From assembly GCA_016794445.1 (NCBI GenBank), contig JAEUKC010000120.1, positions 1-42,341 on the forward strand: DNA of 42,341 bases, read 5' to 3'. The notes beneath the pieces were generated by a model that was not told the origin of the DNA, made no database searches, and saw nothing but the letters and a program-made list of their open reading frames with translations. The position numbers were made by a program, and so were the translations under genes. The DNA comes from JADJMO01 sp016794445 (lineage in GTDB: Bacteria; Myxococcota_A; Polyangia; Polyangiales; JADJMO01). Below are positions 35,096-42,341 of the stretch, piece by piece (the stretch's first letter is position 1; every line of letters starts with the position of its first letter).

Positions 35096-37191
35096 GACCG
35101 CGCTCCCGGCGCAGGCGGCGCGATCGACGGGCTGATCGGCACGAGCCGGAACCGTGATCCACGCGTGGGCTCTGCGTCCACCTCGAGCGACCGGCCGACC
35201 TCCATCGCCATCGAGCGTACCGCACGCAGGCCGATCCCACGACCCGCGAGGAGATCGGCGGGCCGGGCGCTCGGCTCGGCGTCGAGCACCCCGGCGCCGT
35301 CGTCCACCACCGCGACGACGCCGGCCTCGTCGCACGACACGACGATGGTGCCCTCGGGCGCCTTGCCGGCCGCGCGCCGGGCGTCCGGCGCCTCGATTCC
35401 GTGGACGATGGCGTTGCGGACCAGCTGGGCGAGGAGGCCTGGCAGGCGCGCCGCGAGGTCACCCGCGATCGGCCGTTCGCCGCCCTCGATCGTGAGCCGG
35501 ACCTGCTTGCCGACCGAGGCGGCCCAGCTCTCCGCCCGCTCGGCGAGCAGCCCGGCGGACTCGCCGAACGGGCGTGCCGTGAGCCTCCGGACCACGCTCG
35601 CTATCGCGCTGCCGTCGGTGGTCAACCCGACCAGCGCGTCGAGCTCGGACCGCCGCACGGTGACCTGGTCGAGGATGGCGGCGCCGATCGGCGACGCAGC
35701 GATCATCAGCTCGCGCGCGTCGCGCAGGGCGTTCTCCGCGCGATCGAGCGCGCCCGCGAAGGCGGCGGCCTGTGCCGCGGTGAGCTCGAGCGGCGAGGGG
35801 GCGACGCGCACTTGCTCGAGGACGTCCTCGATCGCGTGGACCTCGGCGGCGACCCCCTCGAGCTCGAACGCCATGGCCTCGCCCTTCACGGTGTGCGCGA
35901 TGCGGTAGATCTCGTCGACCCGGGCGGCGGTCAGCGGACCCTCGGCGAACGCCTGCCGGCACTCCTCGAGTCGCCCTCCCGCCGTCTCCACGAACCGCAC
36001 GAACGCCGCGGCCGATCCGGCGAGCAGGCGTCGCATGGCACGGAGCTGCCGGACGTGGGCCGCCTCCTTCTTCCGCAGATCGTCTTCCAGCCTTCGCCGA
36101 TCGGTCTCGTCGATCGCGAGGAGCATCATCTTGTGGACCAGGCCGTCGCGGTCGAGCGGCCGGAACTCGAGGGCGAGGTGGCGGTCGCCCACCGCGACCC
36201 TGTTCGGGGCGAGGGTGCGCAGCTCCTCGAACGCCTCGAGGTCGACGTTCGCCGCGAGGCGGCGCCACTCCTCGAACGCAGCGACCTCGACCGCGTCGGC
36301 CGGAAGCCCCGGGTAGAGCACGTCGACGAGCCGCTGCCCCGTCACGTCGCCGAAGATCGCGCGGCCGGCCGCCGAGGATACCTCCTCCACCCGACCCTCG
36401 GCGTCGACCACGACGATCGCCTGGCGCATGTGGTCGAGCAGCTCCTCGCGACTCCGGGTCGTCCGCGCGAGCTGCTCTTCACGGGTGACGATGGAGGCGC
36501 TCATGGCGTTCATGGCCTGCGCGAGCACGCCGAGCTCGTCGGCGGTGGGCTGGCTCACGGTCACGCCGCGCTCGCCCTGACCGATGCGGGCGGCGGCGCG
36601 GGCCATGCGGGAGAGGGGGCGGAGCAGGAGGCGCCGCGTGACGAGCAAGAGGAGGGTCGAGGTGGCCGCGGCGACGAGGAGGGTGAGCCAGGCGATCCGC
36701 TGGCGGGTGGCCGCGAACGCGGCGTTCTCCGGGCCGAGCGACAGCACGATGGAGAGTGCGCCGAGGTGCTTGCCGGCGGGCGTGCGCACGAGCTGCCCGA
36801 CCTCGAGGCGATCGTCGTAGGTGACGATGCCCTCGCCCGTCGGGGCGGTCAGGCCCTCGGCCTTCTGCAGCGAGGCGAGCGGTTGCCCGGTCGGACCGAA
36901 CACCCGCGCGCCCACGACGTCGCGGTTGCTCGCGAGGTGGAGCAACTCCTTCTCGATCGCCTCCTCGTCGCCGAAGTCGAGCGGCGCCACCAGCGACGCG
37001 GCGAGCAGATCCGAGACCATGCGGGCGGCGACGCTCTTCTGGGCCAGCGAGCGCTGCCGCTCGCGCGAGGTGAGCTCCACGAACGCGAGCACGCTCACGA
37101 GCGAGACCACGGCCGCGACGCCGACGGCGAGCTTCACGCCGAGCGAGAGGAACGCCGGGGTCTCCCGGCGGCCGGCGTCACTTGCCGGCAT
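35092..37191 (-). CDS. membrane CheA-like histidine kinase (sensor-HAMP-PAS-HPt-HATPase)
   Basis: A 699-residue protein. TM1 is about residues 19-40, a periplasmic region of ~125 residues follows, TM2 is near 168-190, then HAMP (RPLSRMARAAARIGQGERG, EEQLARTT) and a PAS-like segment (AIVVVDAEGRVEEVSSAAGR). Next is an HPt-like helical domain with phospho-acceptor H433 (RIAHTVKGEAMAFEL), and an ATPase domain with N593 (LVRNAIVHGIEAPDARRAAG) and GRGIGL. The HPt and N-box look like CheA, but there is no CheW-binding P5 domain. ATG 37191 overlaps the upstream lipoprotein gene by 14 bp. It is coupled to the response regulator below it. Confidence 0.92.
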   Translation of the reverse strand: MPASDAGRRETPAFLSLGVKLAVGVAAVVSLVSVLAFVELTSRERQRSLAQKSVAARMVSDLLAASLVAPLDFGDEEAIEKELLHLASNRDVVGARVFGPTGQPLASLQKAEGLTAPTGEGIVTYDDRLEVGQLVRTPAGKHLGALSIVLSLGPENAAFAATRQRIAWLTLLVAAATSTLLLLVTRRLLLRPLSRMARAAARIGQGERGVTVSQPTADELGVLAQAMNAMSASIVTREEQLARTTRSREELLDHMRQAIVVVDAEGRVEEVSSAAGRAIFGDVTGQRLVDVLYPGLPADAVEVAAFEEWRRLAANVDLEAFEELRTLAPNRVAVGDRHLALEFRPLDRDGLVHKMMLLAIDETDRRRLEDDLRKKEAAHVRQLRAMRRLLAGSAAAFVRFVETAGGRLEECRQAFAEGPLTAARVDEIYRIAHTVKGEAMAFELEGVAAEVHAIEDVLEQVRVAPSPLELTAAQAAAFAGALDRAENALRDARELMIAASPIGAAILDQVTVRRSELDALVGLTTDGSAIASVVRRLTARPFGESAGLLAERAESWAASVGKQVRLTIEGGERPIAGDLAARLPGLLAQLVRNAIVHGIEAPDARRAAGKAPEGTIVVSCDEAGVVAVVDDGAGVLDAEPSARPADLLAGRGIGLRAVRSMAMEVGRSLEVDAEPTRGSRFRLVPISPSIAPPAPGARS

Positions 37192-37597
37192 CGTCGCCGT
37201 TGCGGCAGGCGAGGGCGCAGGTGGACTGCGCGCACGCCACGAGCTCCACGACCGCGGCCGCCTCGACCGACGTCTGGTCGATCAGCCCGACCTTCTGCGC
37301 GCACGGGATCCCGCAGTCGATGGTCGACGTGAAGGTGCGCCCCTCGAGGCAGCCGTTGGCGAGCGCGCAGTGGTAGGTGAGCTTGCAGAGCTCGAGCGAG
37401 AAGCACTTCGTGATCTCGGCCTTGCACCCGGGCCCACCGTCCGCGAGCACCCCCTCGAGGCAGTCGCGGCAAGGGCCGCGGGCGTCGGGCTCCGCGTCGC
37501 TCACCTCGCTCACGCTGGCGTCGGCCACCGCGATCGGCGACACGTCGACGCACCCGGCCAGCACCGGCAGCGCCAAGGCGAGCGTCAGCCGGCTCAT
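37178..37597 (-). CDS. small Cys-rich lipoprotein
   Basis: A 139-residue protein. MSRLTLALALPVLAGCVDV gives lipobox Cys at 16. The mature part has about ten Cys (CRDCLEG, CKAEITKCFSLELCKLTYHC, CGIPC, CAQSTCALAC), which suggests a disulfide-knotted periplasmic domain. ATG 37597 overlaps the TonB-receptor stop (ATGA), and its own 3' end overlaps the kinase gene. Its place between receptor and kinase suggests a sensing or structural role, which is inference only. Confidence 0.8.
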   Translation of the reverse strand: MSRLTLALALPVLAGCVDVSPIAVADASVSEVSDAEPDARGPCRDCLEGVLADGGPGCKAEITKCFSLELCKLTYHCALANGCLEGRTFTSTIDCGIPCAQKVGLIDQTSVEAAAVVELVACAQSTCALACRNGDDAGK

Positions 37598-39801
37598 GGG
37601 TCGAGATCGTAGCGCAAGCCGACGAACGCGCGCAGCCGGTCCATCGGGACGAGCTCGGGGTTCGGACCGTCCTTCACGGACTGGATGGGGCCGATGACGT
37701 ACGGGCCGCGATCGGCCGAGATCCAGTTGACGCCGGCGCGGTAGGAGACGCCGGCGATCCCGGGGATCTTGCCGGTCACGGTGAACCGGAGCTCGACGAA
37801 CGCGGGCGCCATCGGCAGCGGGGTGAAGCCGCCGTCATAGGCGCGGTCCGCAGGGCGGTCGGACACGTAGCGGCCGACGAGCGCGAACGTGGGGAGATTT
37901 CCGCCGAGCGAATACGAGAGGCGCGCGTTGCCGAACAGGTGCGGCGCCACCGGCAGCGTCTGCGAGTCGCTCTCTGCGGTGCCGCTGCGCAGGGCGAGGG
38001 CGCTCGTGAACGCGAGCCCGTAGCGGAGCGCACCGCCGAGGAAGCTGCCGTCGGCGCCGATCTCGCCACCGTAGTCGTCGATGGTGTCGACGTTGCGGTA
38101 CTGGCGCCAGACGCGGCCGCGGAGGGCGTCGATCTCCCCGCGGGCCGCGGCCGCGAGGATCTCGTCGCGGGTGAGCACGTGGGGCGCGATGAGGTCTCGG
38201 AAGCGCGAGAAGAACGCGCCGAAGAACAGGCGGTGGGTGCCGAACCGGTGCTCGAGGTCGGCCTCGACGGCGCGCACGCGCTCCGGCGCGAGCTCGCCCG
38301 CGCCCTGCACGCCGAGCTCCTTGGCGCCGCGCTCGTACCAGGTGGGCGCGCGGAAGGCCTCGGCGTAGATGACCTTCAGCACGCCGCCCCGCCAGAGCCC
38401 CAAGCCGACCGCGGCCCGCGGCGAGACCACCGGGTGATACTGCTCGCCGACGTCGAGACGCGCTCCGACGTTGCCGTCGACGCGCGCGCTCGGTCGGAAG
38501 GCCTGCTGCAGGTAGGCTCCGAGGGTCGAGTCCCACGCGTCGATCACGCTGGCGCTCGAGATCAGCGGCTTGCCGGTGTCGAGGTCGCTCTGGTCGTACT
38601 TGTGGCCGACCTGGATGCGTCGCGCGTCGAGGCCGAGGGTCGTCACGTACGCGCCGTCGGCCCGCCAGTCGAACGCGCCGCGGAGCTCGACGCCGCCCCA
38701 GCGCGCGAGGCCGACGCTCACGTTGTGGCAGGTGCTCGTGCCCGGGTACACGCAGCCGCCCGCGCGCGCGTCGATGCCGTTCTGCAGGTTGTCCCACCCG
38801 TCGGCGTAGAGGCGGCCGTAGAGCGACACGATCGGCGAGAGCACGAGCCGATGCGAGAGGTCGAAGCGCAGGCTCCGGTCGCGCTCGTAGTTGTCGGGGT
38901 CGTTCAGCGTGGTCGCGGTGCGGGTGCGCACGTCGAAGAACGGCCACGCCCGCTTGTACGACGACGCGAACACGTTGAGCTCGGTGCCGCCGCGCACCAG
39001 CCGCACGTGGAGGCCCGGCACGATCGCGTAGTGCTGGTCGTCGACGGTGCCGCCCCACACGCCCGCGATCGACCCGTCGCGCTTCCAGCGGATCGGCTTG
39101 CCGCTCGCGAGGTCGAGCCCGAGGTCCTGCGGTCCGACCGTGAACGCGGGGCCGTATTGATAGGTGCCGTCGAGCTGCACGACGAGCTCGGCCGGCTTGC
39201 CGAACAACCCGAACGTGAGCCCGATCCCCGCCGCGGCGCGCCACGATTTCCCGGGCTCGGCCTCGGCGACCAGGTGCGGGCCACCGTAGTCCTTGGCGCG
39301 CTTGGTGATGACGTTCACCACCCCGAGCATCGCGTTGCTGCCGTAGAGCACCGAGCTCGGCCCCACCATCACCTCGATGTGGTCCACCTCCTCGAGCGAG
39401 ATCCCGAGGCCGCGCTCGAAGCGCGCGGAGCCGAACAGCGGCTCGTTCATCGCGTGGCCGTTGACCAGGAGGAGGAAGTGGTTGCCCTGGTCCTTCGTCA
39501 AGAGGACGCCGCGCGCGCCCACGTCGACCTGGTGGAGCGGGTTGCCGGTGGTCACCCCGCGCGAGAGGAAGTCGAGCGCCTGGTCGAGCGTGAGGATGCC
39601 ATAGCGGCGCAGGTCCTCGGCCGTGACGACGGTCACCGTGGCGGGCGCGCTCGCCGTGGTCTCGGCCGCGTGCGAGGCGGTGGTGGTCACCGGTGTGTCG
39701 AGGGTGCCCTCGAGATCGCTCGTGTCCTCGGCGTGGGCGCTGGTCGCGTGCAGGCAAGCGAGCAGGACGCCTCCGACGGCGATGCGGCCGCGCGCGGTCA
39801 T
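37594..39801 (-). CDS. TonB-dependent outer-membrane receptor
   Basis: A 735-residue protein. It has a signal peptide (MTARGRIAVGGVLLACLHAT ending near AHA), then a plug domain: VTVVTAEDLRRYGILTLDQA, GARGVLLTKDQGNHFLLLVN, EEVDHIEVMVGPSSVLYGSN and GVVNVITKRA. A beta-barrel of some 600 residues follows, with regular alternation of aromatic and polar residues. Receptors of this family move siderophores, cobalamin or other nutrients using TonB energy, or start signalling. The C-terminus ends YDLDP, without the usual final aromatic residue. It overlaps both neighbours by ATGA. The ligand is unknown. Confidence 0.92.
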   Translation of the reverse strand: MTARGRIAVGGVLLACLHATSAHAEDTSDLEGTLDTPVTTTASHAAETTASAPATVTVVTAEDLRRYGILTLDQALDFLSRGVTTGNPLHQVDVGARGVLLTKDQGNHFLLLVNGHAMNEPLFGSARFERGLGISLEEVDHIEVMVGPSSVLYGSNAMLGVVNVITKRAKDYGGPHLVAEAEPGKSWRAAAGIGLTFGLFGKPAELVVQLDGTYQYGPAFTVGPQDLGLDLASGKPIRWKRDGSIAGVWGGTVDDQHYAIVPGLHVRLVRGGTELNVFASSYKRAWPFFDVRTRTATTLNDPDNYERDRSLRFDLSHRLVLSPIVSLYGRLYADGWDNLQNGIDARAGGCVYPGTSTCHNVSVGLARWGGVELRGAFDWRADGAYVTTLGLDARRIQVGHKYDQSDLDTGKPLISSASVIDAWDSTLGAYLQQAFRPSARVDGNVGARLDVGEQYHPVVSPRAAVGLGLWRGGVLKVIYAEAFRAPTWYERGAKELGVQGAGELAPERVRAVEADLEHRFGTHRLFFGAFFSRFRDLIAPHVLTRDEILAAAARGEIDALRGRVWRQYRNVDTIDDYGGEIGADGSFLGGALRYGLAFTSALALRSGTAESDSQTLPVAPHLFGNARLSYSLGGNLPTFALVGRYVSDRPADRAYDGGFTPLPMAPAFVELRFTVTGKIPGIAGVSYRAGVNWISADRGPYVIGPIQSVKDGPNPELVPMDRLRAFVGLRYDLDP

Positions 39802-40370
39802 TCGTACACCTTCATGAGCTTGAGGACCTCGGCCTTGAACGCGACGTGCTGCTTCTTGGCCTGCCCGAGGTGGCACAGGAGCTTGGACTTGCCGGACACG
39901 AGATCGAAGCCGAGGACGATGCCTTGCGGCACGTGCTCGGGCACCGCCGAGACGCTGAGGACGTCGCCGCCGGCGAGCGCGTCGCGGATCGCCCCCACCT
40001 GGTCGCCGAATCCGGGCGCGAAGTACACGATGGCGACCTTGGCCTTCTTGATCTTGTCGGCCAGCGGGAGGGCGCCGGGGTAGGAGACGAGCGTCTCGTC
40101 GTGCGGCAGCCCGCCGACGGTCGGCTGCGTGCCGAGCTCCTTCTGCATGGCCTTGCCCACCCGCGCAGAGGTGTCGTCGCCCGGGCGCACGACGATCCAG
40201 ACCTGCGCGCGCTCGCCGGCGCGGGCCTCGAAGTTCTTGTCGTAGGCCGCCACCTTGGCGAGCAGCTGCGCCTGCAACACGGGCGGCACCGCGGCGTCCT
40301 CGGACGCGACGGTCGCGCTGACGAGCAGGAGCGCGAGGCCCACGCCGGCTGCGGTCCACCTGCCTCCCAC
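39798..40370 (-). CDS. YfiR/DUF4154-family periplasmic protein
   Basis: A 190-residue protein starting at GTG 40370. A signal peptide (WTAAGVGLALLLVSATVASE) is followed by a DUF4154-like domain: LLAKVAAYDKNF, then VWIVVRPGD, KKAKVAIVYFAPGFGDQV, DVLSVSAVPEHVPQGIVLGF and KSKLLCHLGQAKKQHVAFKA, with the final ...VLKLMKVYE. YfiR-like proteins sit in the periplasm and control membrane signalling enzymes. Here a TonB receptor and a CheA-like kinase follow, an arrangement common for this family. It overlaps the receptor start (ATGA) and lies 15 bp after the Cys-rich lipoprotein gene. Confidence 0.82.
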   Translation of the reverse strand: MGGRWTAAGVGLALLLVSATVASEDAAVPPVLQAQLLAKVAAYDKNFEARAGERAQVWIVVRPGDDTSARVGKAMQKELGTQPTVGGLPHDETLVSYPGALPLADKIKKAKVAIVYFAPGFGDQVGAIRDALAGGDVLSVSAVPEHVPQGIVLGFDLVSGKSKLLCHLGQAKKQHVAFKAEVLKLMKVYE

Positions 40371-40385
40371 GCGCGCCAGGATAGG

Positions 40386-41081
40386 TCAGCCGGGGCACTT
40401 CGGGAGAGTGGTCGGCAAAGGGCAGGGGCACTCGGCGGGGATGTAGAGGGCCGCCCACTGACACTGGACGCCGCTCGGATCGACCGACTGCAGGCACACG
40501 GCGCAGTCCCCGCCGCCCGCCCGGACGGTCGCGCAGATCTCGTCGGCCATGCTCTTCTTGGCGACGTCGCACGTGCAGGTGTGGGGGCCGTCGCAGGTGG
40601 GCTTCGGCTTCGGGCAGGTCCAGGTCGTCACGGCGCAGCGGCCATCGGCGGCGCGCTTGCACGGGCCGAAGGTGGGGACGCTGCCGTCGGCGCACGCGAT
40701 GCTCGGCACGTCGCACTCGCTGGGCTCGCACTTTCGCACGCAGGTGCGGATCTCCCAGCCGCAACTGCCGCTCGTCTCGCGTCGACACCGGCCCGTCGGT
40801 CCGCCCGTCGTGCCGTCCTCGCACGCGTAGCTGGCCATGCGGATCGGTGGCCCGCACTCGGTCGTGGCGCAGTCCTCGCCGGGGCACGGGCGACGCTCGG
40901 CGGTGCACGTGCCCGCCGTGCGCAGGCATCGACCCGTGTACGGGCTCGTCCCGTCCGAGCAGAGGTAGCCGAGCATGATGCAGTCGCTGCACGCCTCGCC
41001 TTCGGTCGAGACGCTCGCGCCGCAGCTCGTGACGAGCGCGCCCGCGACGAGCGCGATCCCCGCGATCCCGAGCCACCTCAC
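40386..41081 (-). CDS. Cys-rich lipoprotein
   Basis: A 231-residue protein starting at GTG 41081, overlapping the TPR gene stop (GTGA). MRWLGIAGIALVAGALVTSC gives a lipobox Cys at 20. The mature protein contains more than 20 Cys in loosely repeated modules of about 40 residues (CSDCIMLGYLCSDGTSPYTG; CATTECGPPIRMASYACEDG; SECDVPSIACADGSVP), likely disulfide-bonded. No named domain is recognised. It is the first wholly visible lipoprotein of the envelope-sensing operon. Confidence 0.78.
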   Translation of the reverse strand: MRWLGIAGIALVAGALVTSCGASVSTEGEACSDCIMLGYLCSDGTSPYTGRCLRTAGTCTAERRPCPGEDCATTECGPPIRMASYACEDGTTGGPTGRCRRETSGSCGWEIRTCVRKCEPSECDVPSIACADGSVPTFGPCKRAADGRCAVTTWTCPKPKPTCDGPHTCTCDVAKKSMADEICATVRAGGGDCAVCLQSVDPSGVQCQWAALYIPAECPCPLPTTLPKCPG

Positions 41082-42341
41082 CCGAGCCCCACCTTCTCCG
41101 CGCGCGCGAGGGTGCTCGCGTTCTCGGCGATGTTCTCGAGGAAGCTGCGCCGCCAGCCCTCGTCGCTGATCGAGGCCGCGCGCTCCTGCAGCCGCTCCAC
41201 CGCCTCGGTGAGCGCCGCGTCGGCTTCGACGGTCCGCTTGAGCATGCGCAGCGACACCGCGTGCACGAGCCGGATCAGCGACTCGCCCTCGCTCACGCCG
41301 CCGAGCCCCTGCATCAGCTCCATCGCGCGCGCGGCGACCTCGTGGGCCTCCTCGGCGCGCTTCTGGCGGAGCAAGAGGGCGCCCAGCGTGGCGAACCCGT
41401 AGGCCCGCGCCTCGGGAGCGCTGCTCGCCGCCGCGATCGCGCCGCGCGCCTCGTCCTCCGCGGCGGCGAAGTCCTTCTGGAACGAGAGGATGCCCGCGAG
41501 GTAGATCCGGCAGAAGGCCTCGGCGCGCCGGTTGCCACGCCGCGCGAGCTCGTCGACCGCCTCGCGCGCCATGCGCGCCGCGGCCTCGACGTCGCCCATG
41601 CGCACCAGCACCACCGCGTGGTTGGCCTTCACCACCGAAGCCATCTCGAGCTTCATCGCCTCGGCGGCCTTCAGCACGTCGCCGAGCACCGCGCCGGCCT
41701 CGGCGTAGGCGCCGAGCTGGATGTAGCTGTTGGCGAGGTTCTGGCGCTGCACGCACGCGTTTCGCGCGTCGCCGGCCTCGGCGAACGCCTCGACCGCGGT
41801 GCTCAGGTACTCGAGGGTGGCGCCCGGGTCGCCGTGGTGCGAGCAGATCTCGGCGCGCACGACCGCGTCCCACGCGCGCACGAGCGGGTCGTGCGAGAGC
41901 CGCGCGGCGTCGGGCGCCACCGTGGCCCCCACCGACTCGGAGCGCTCGGTCTGCCCGGTGCGCAGCAGCCACGTCGCGATGCGGAACGCCGCGACCACCC
42001 GCGCCGCGTCGGCGCGCTCGTCGGCCGGTCGCGCCCCGAGGATCGCCGCCGCGAGCGACCCGAGCCGGTCGCGCTCGCCGATCAGGCCGCTCACCACCGC
42101 GAGCTCCGCCGCGGCCTCGAACCACTCGGCGCTGCTCTTGTGGTGCAGCTCCATGGCCTCGAACGCGCAGCGTGCAGCCTCCCCATGGGCGCCGCGCCAA
42201 CGGTGGGCGACGGCCTGCACGAGCCGCATGCGCGCGGTCATCGCCGGCTTGCCCGCGGCGCGACGGATCGCGCGCTCGGCGTCGGCCACGGCCTCGTCGA
42301 GGGCGTTGGTCTGCAGCGCGCGCTCGGCCGCGTCGGCGAGC
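41078..42341 (-). CDS. TPR-repeat protein, N-terminal part outside the window
   Basis: The frame stays open to the last base of the window (the first residues seen are LADAAERALQTNALDEAV), so the start is upstream; about 420 residues are visible. The visible part is almost wholly helical, with TPR-like repeats of roughly 40 residues, for example PGATLEYLSTAVEAFAEAGD, NLANSYIQLGAYAEAGAVLG and GDVEAAARMAREAVDELARR. TPRs mediate protein contacts. In myxobacteria such C-termini are often attached to Ser/Thr kinases or ATPases; what lies at the N-terminus here cannot be told. The stop overlaps the downstream lipoprotein start (GTGA). Confidence 0.85.
   Translation of the reverse strand, partial: LADAAERALQTNALDEAVADAERAIRRAAGKPAMTARMRLVQAVAHRWRGAHGEAARCAFEAMELHHKSSAEWFEAAAELAVVSGLIGERDRLGSLAAAILGARPADERADAARVVAAFRIATWLLRTGQTERSESVGATVAPDAARLSHDPLVRAWDAVVRAEICSHHGDPGATLEYLSTAVEAFAEAGDARNACVQRQNLANSYIQLGAYAEAGAVLGDVLKAAEAMKLEMASVVKANHAVVLVRMGDVEAAARMAREAVDELARRGNRRAEAFCRIYLAGILSFQKDFAAAEDEARGAIAAASSAPEARAYGFATLGALLLRQKRAEEAHEVAARAMELMQGLGGVSEGESLIRLVHAVSLRMLKRTVEADAALTEAVERLQERAASISDEGWRRSFLENIAENASTLARAEKVGLG

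Noticed and set aside
32039..35908. Long plus-strand open frame of about 1290 codons
   Set aside because: Spans antisense to four well-supported minus-strand genes and has no recognisable domain.

Overview
The window is a very GC-rich stretch (near 70 % by eye, strongly G/C-ending codons, many GTG starts and 4-base ATGA/GTGA overlaps) from a myxobacterium-like member of the Myxococcota, probably Polyangiales-like. The main taxonomic hint is the surface proteins: several lipoproteins, a carboxypeptidase-regulatory-domain protein, and a giant kelch-like/Cys-rich protein whose tail looks like a MYXO-CTERM sorting signal. No tRNA, rRNA or intact insertion sequence was seen.

Region 1 (1-14.9 kb) is a defence island. 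The leader-proximal end of a CRISPR array lies at 1-139. Its repeat, read on the minus strand, ends in ATTGAAGC, so the array is transcribed leftward, out of the window. To its right, on the minus strand, are a small Lys-rich protein, cas2, a cas4-cas1 fusion, csb2 (Cas5-Cas6), csb1 (Cas7), csx17 (Cas8) and a cas3 with a C-terminal HD domain. This is a complete type I-G (formerly I-U) system. The effector block (cas3-csx17-csb1-csb2) and the adaptation block (cas4-1, cas2) are separated by a two-gene operon on the opposite strand. It encodes a DUF6932-like nucleotidyltransferase-fold protein and an unnamed partner, and is a candidate toxin-antitoxin or accessory defence module embedded in the cas locus. 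Upstream of cas3 is a second module, a GTG-started PIN-domain protein overlapping an XRE-ImmA/IrrE protein. Beyond it lies a frameshifted relic of an Rpn-type PD-(D/E)XK gene. Three clusters of a 14-bp palindrome, CGCAGACGTCTGCG, repeated with an exact 22-bp period, sit at 999-1034, 14206-14241 and 14846-14901. They bracket both the cas locus and the Rpn relic.

Region 2 (14.9-29.6 kb) looks like chromosomal backbone. A minus-strand series runs from a fused 2150-residue surface protein (two similar ~1080-residue halves with an internal MYXO-CTERM-like tail and an internal lipobox at the joint, and a probable 1-base frameshift in its signal peptide) through nadB (ATGA overlap), a carboxypeptidase-regulatory-domain protein and a two-TM DUF3592-like protein. 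Divergent from it is a lipoprotein alpha/beta hydrolase. Next come two overlapping lipoprotein genes on the minus strand and a glutathione S-transferase on the plus strand.

Region 3 (29.8-34.6 kb) holds an EF-G-like GTPase followed by two strong hairpins. After these come a Ser/Thr kinase with an N-terminal FHA domain and a central zinc ribbon, and just upstream of it a SerA-like dehydrogenase with an ACT domain that has lost two of the three canonical catalytic residues.

Region 4 (34.7-42.3 kb) is one tightly coupled minus-strand operon: a TPR protein (5' end outside the window), a Cys-rich lipoprotein, a YfiR/DUF4154 periplasmic protein, a TonB-dependent receptor, a small Cys-rich lipoprotein, a membrane CheA-like histidine kinase and a single-domain response regulator. 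Successive genes overlap or lie 15 bases apart. This suggests one envelope sensing pathway in which receptor, periplasmic protein and lipoproteins feed a two-component pair.
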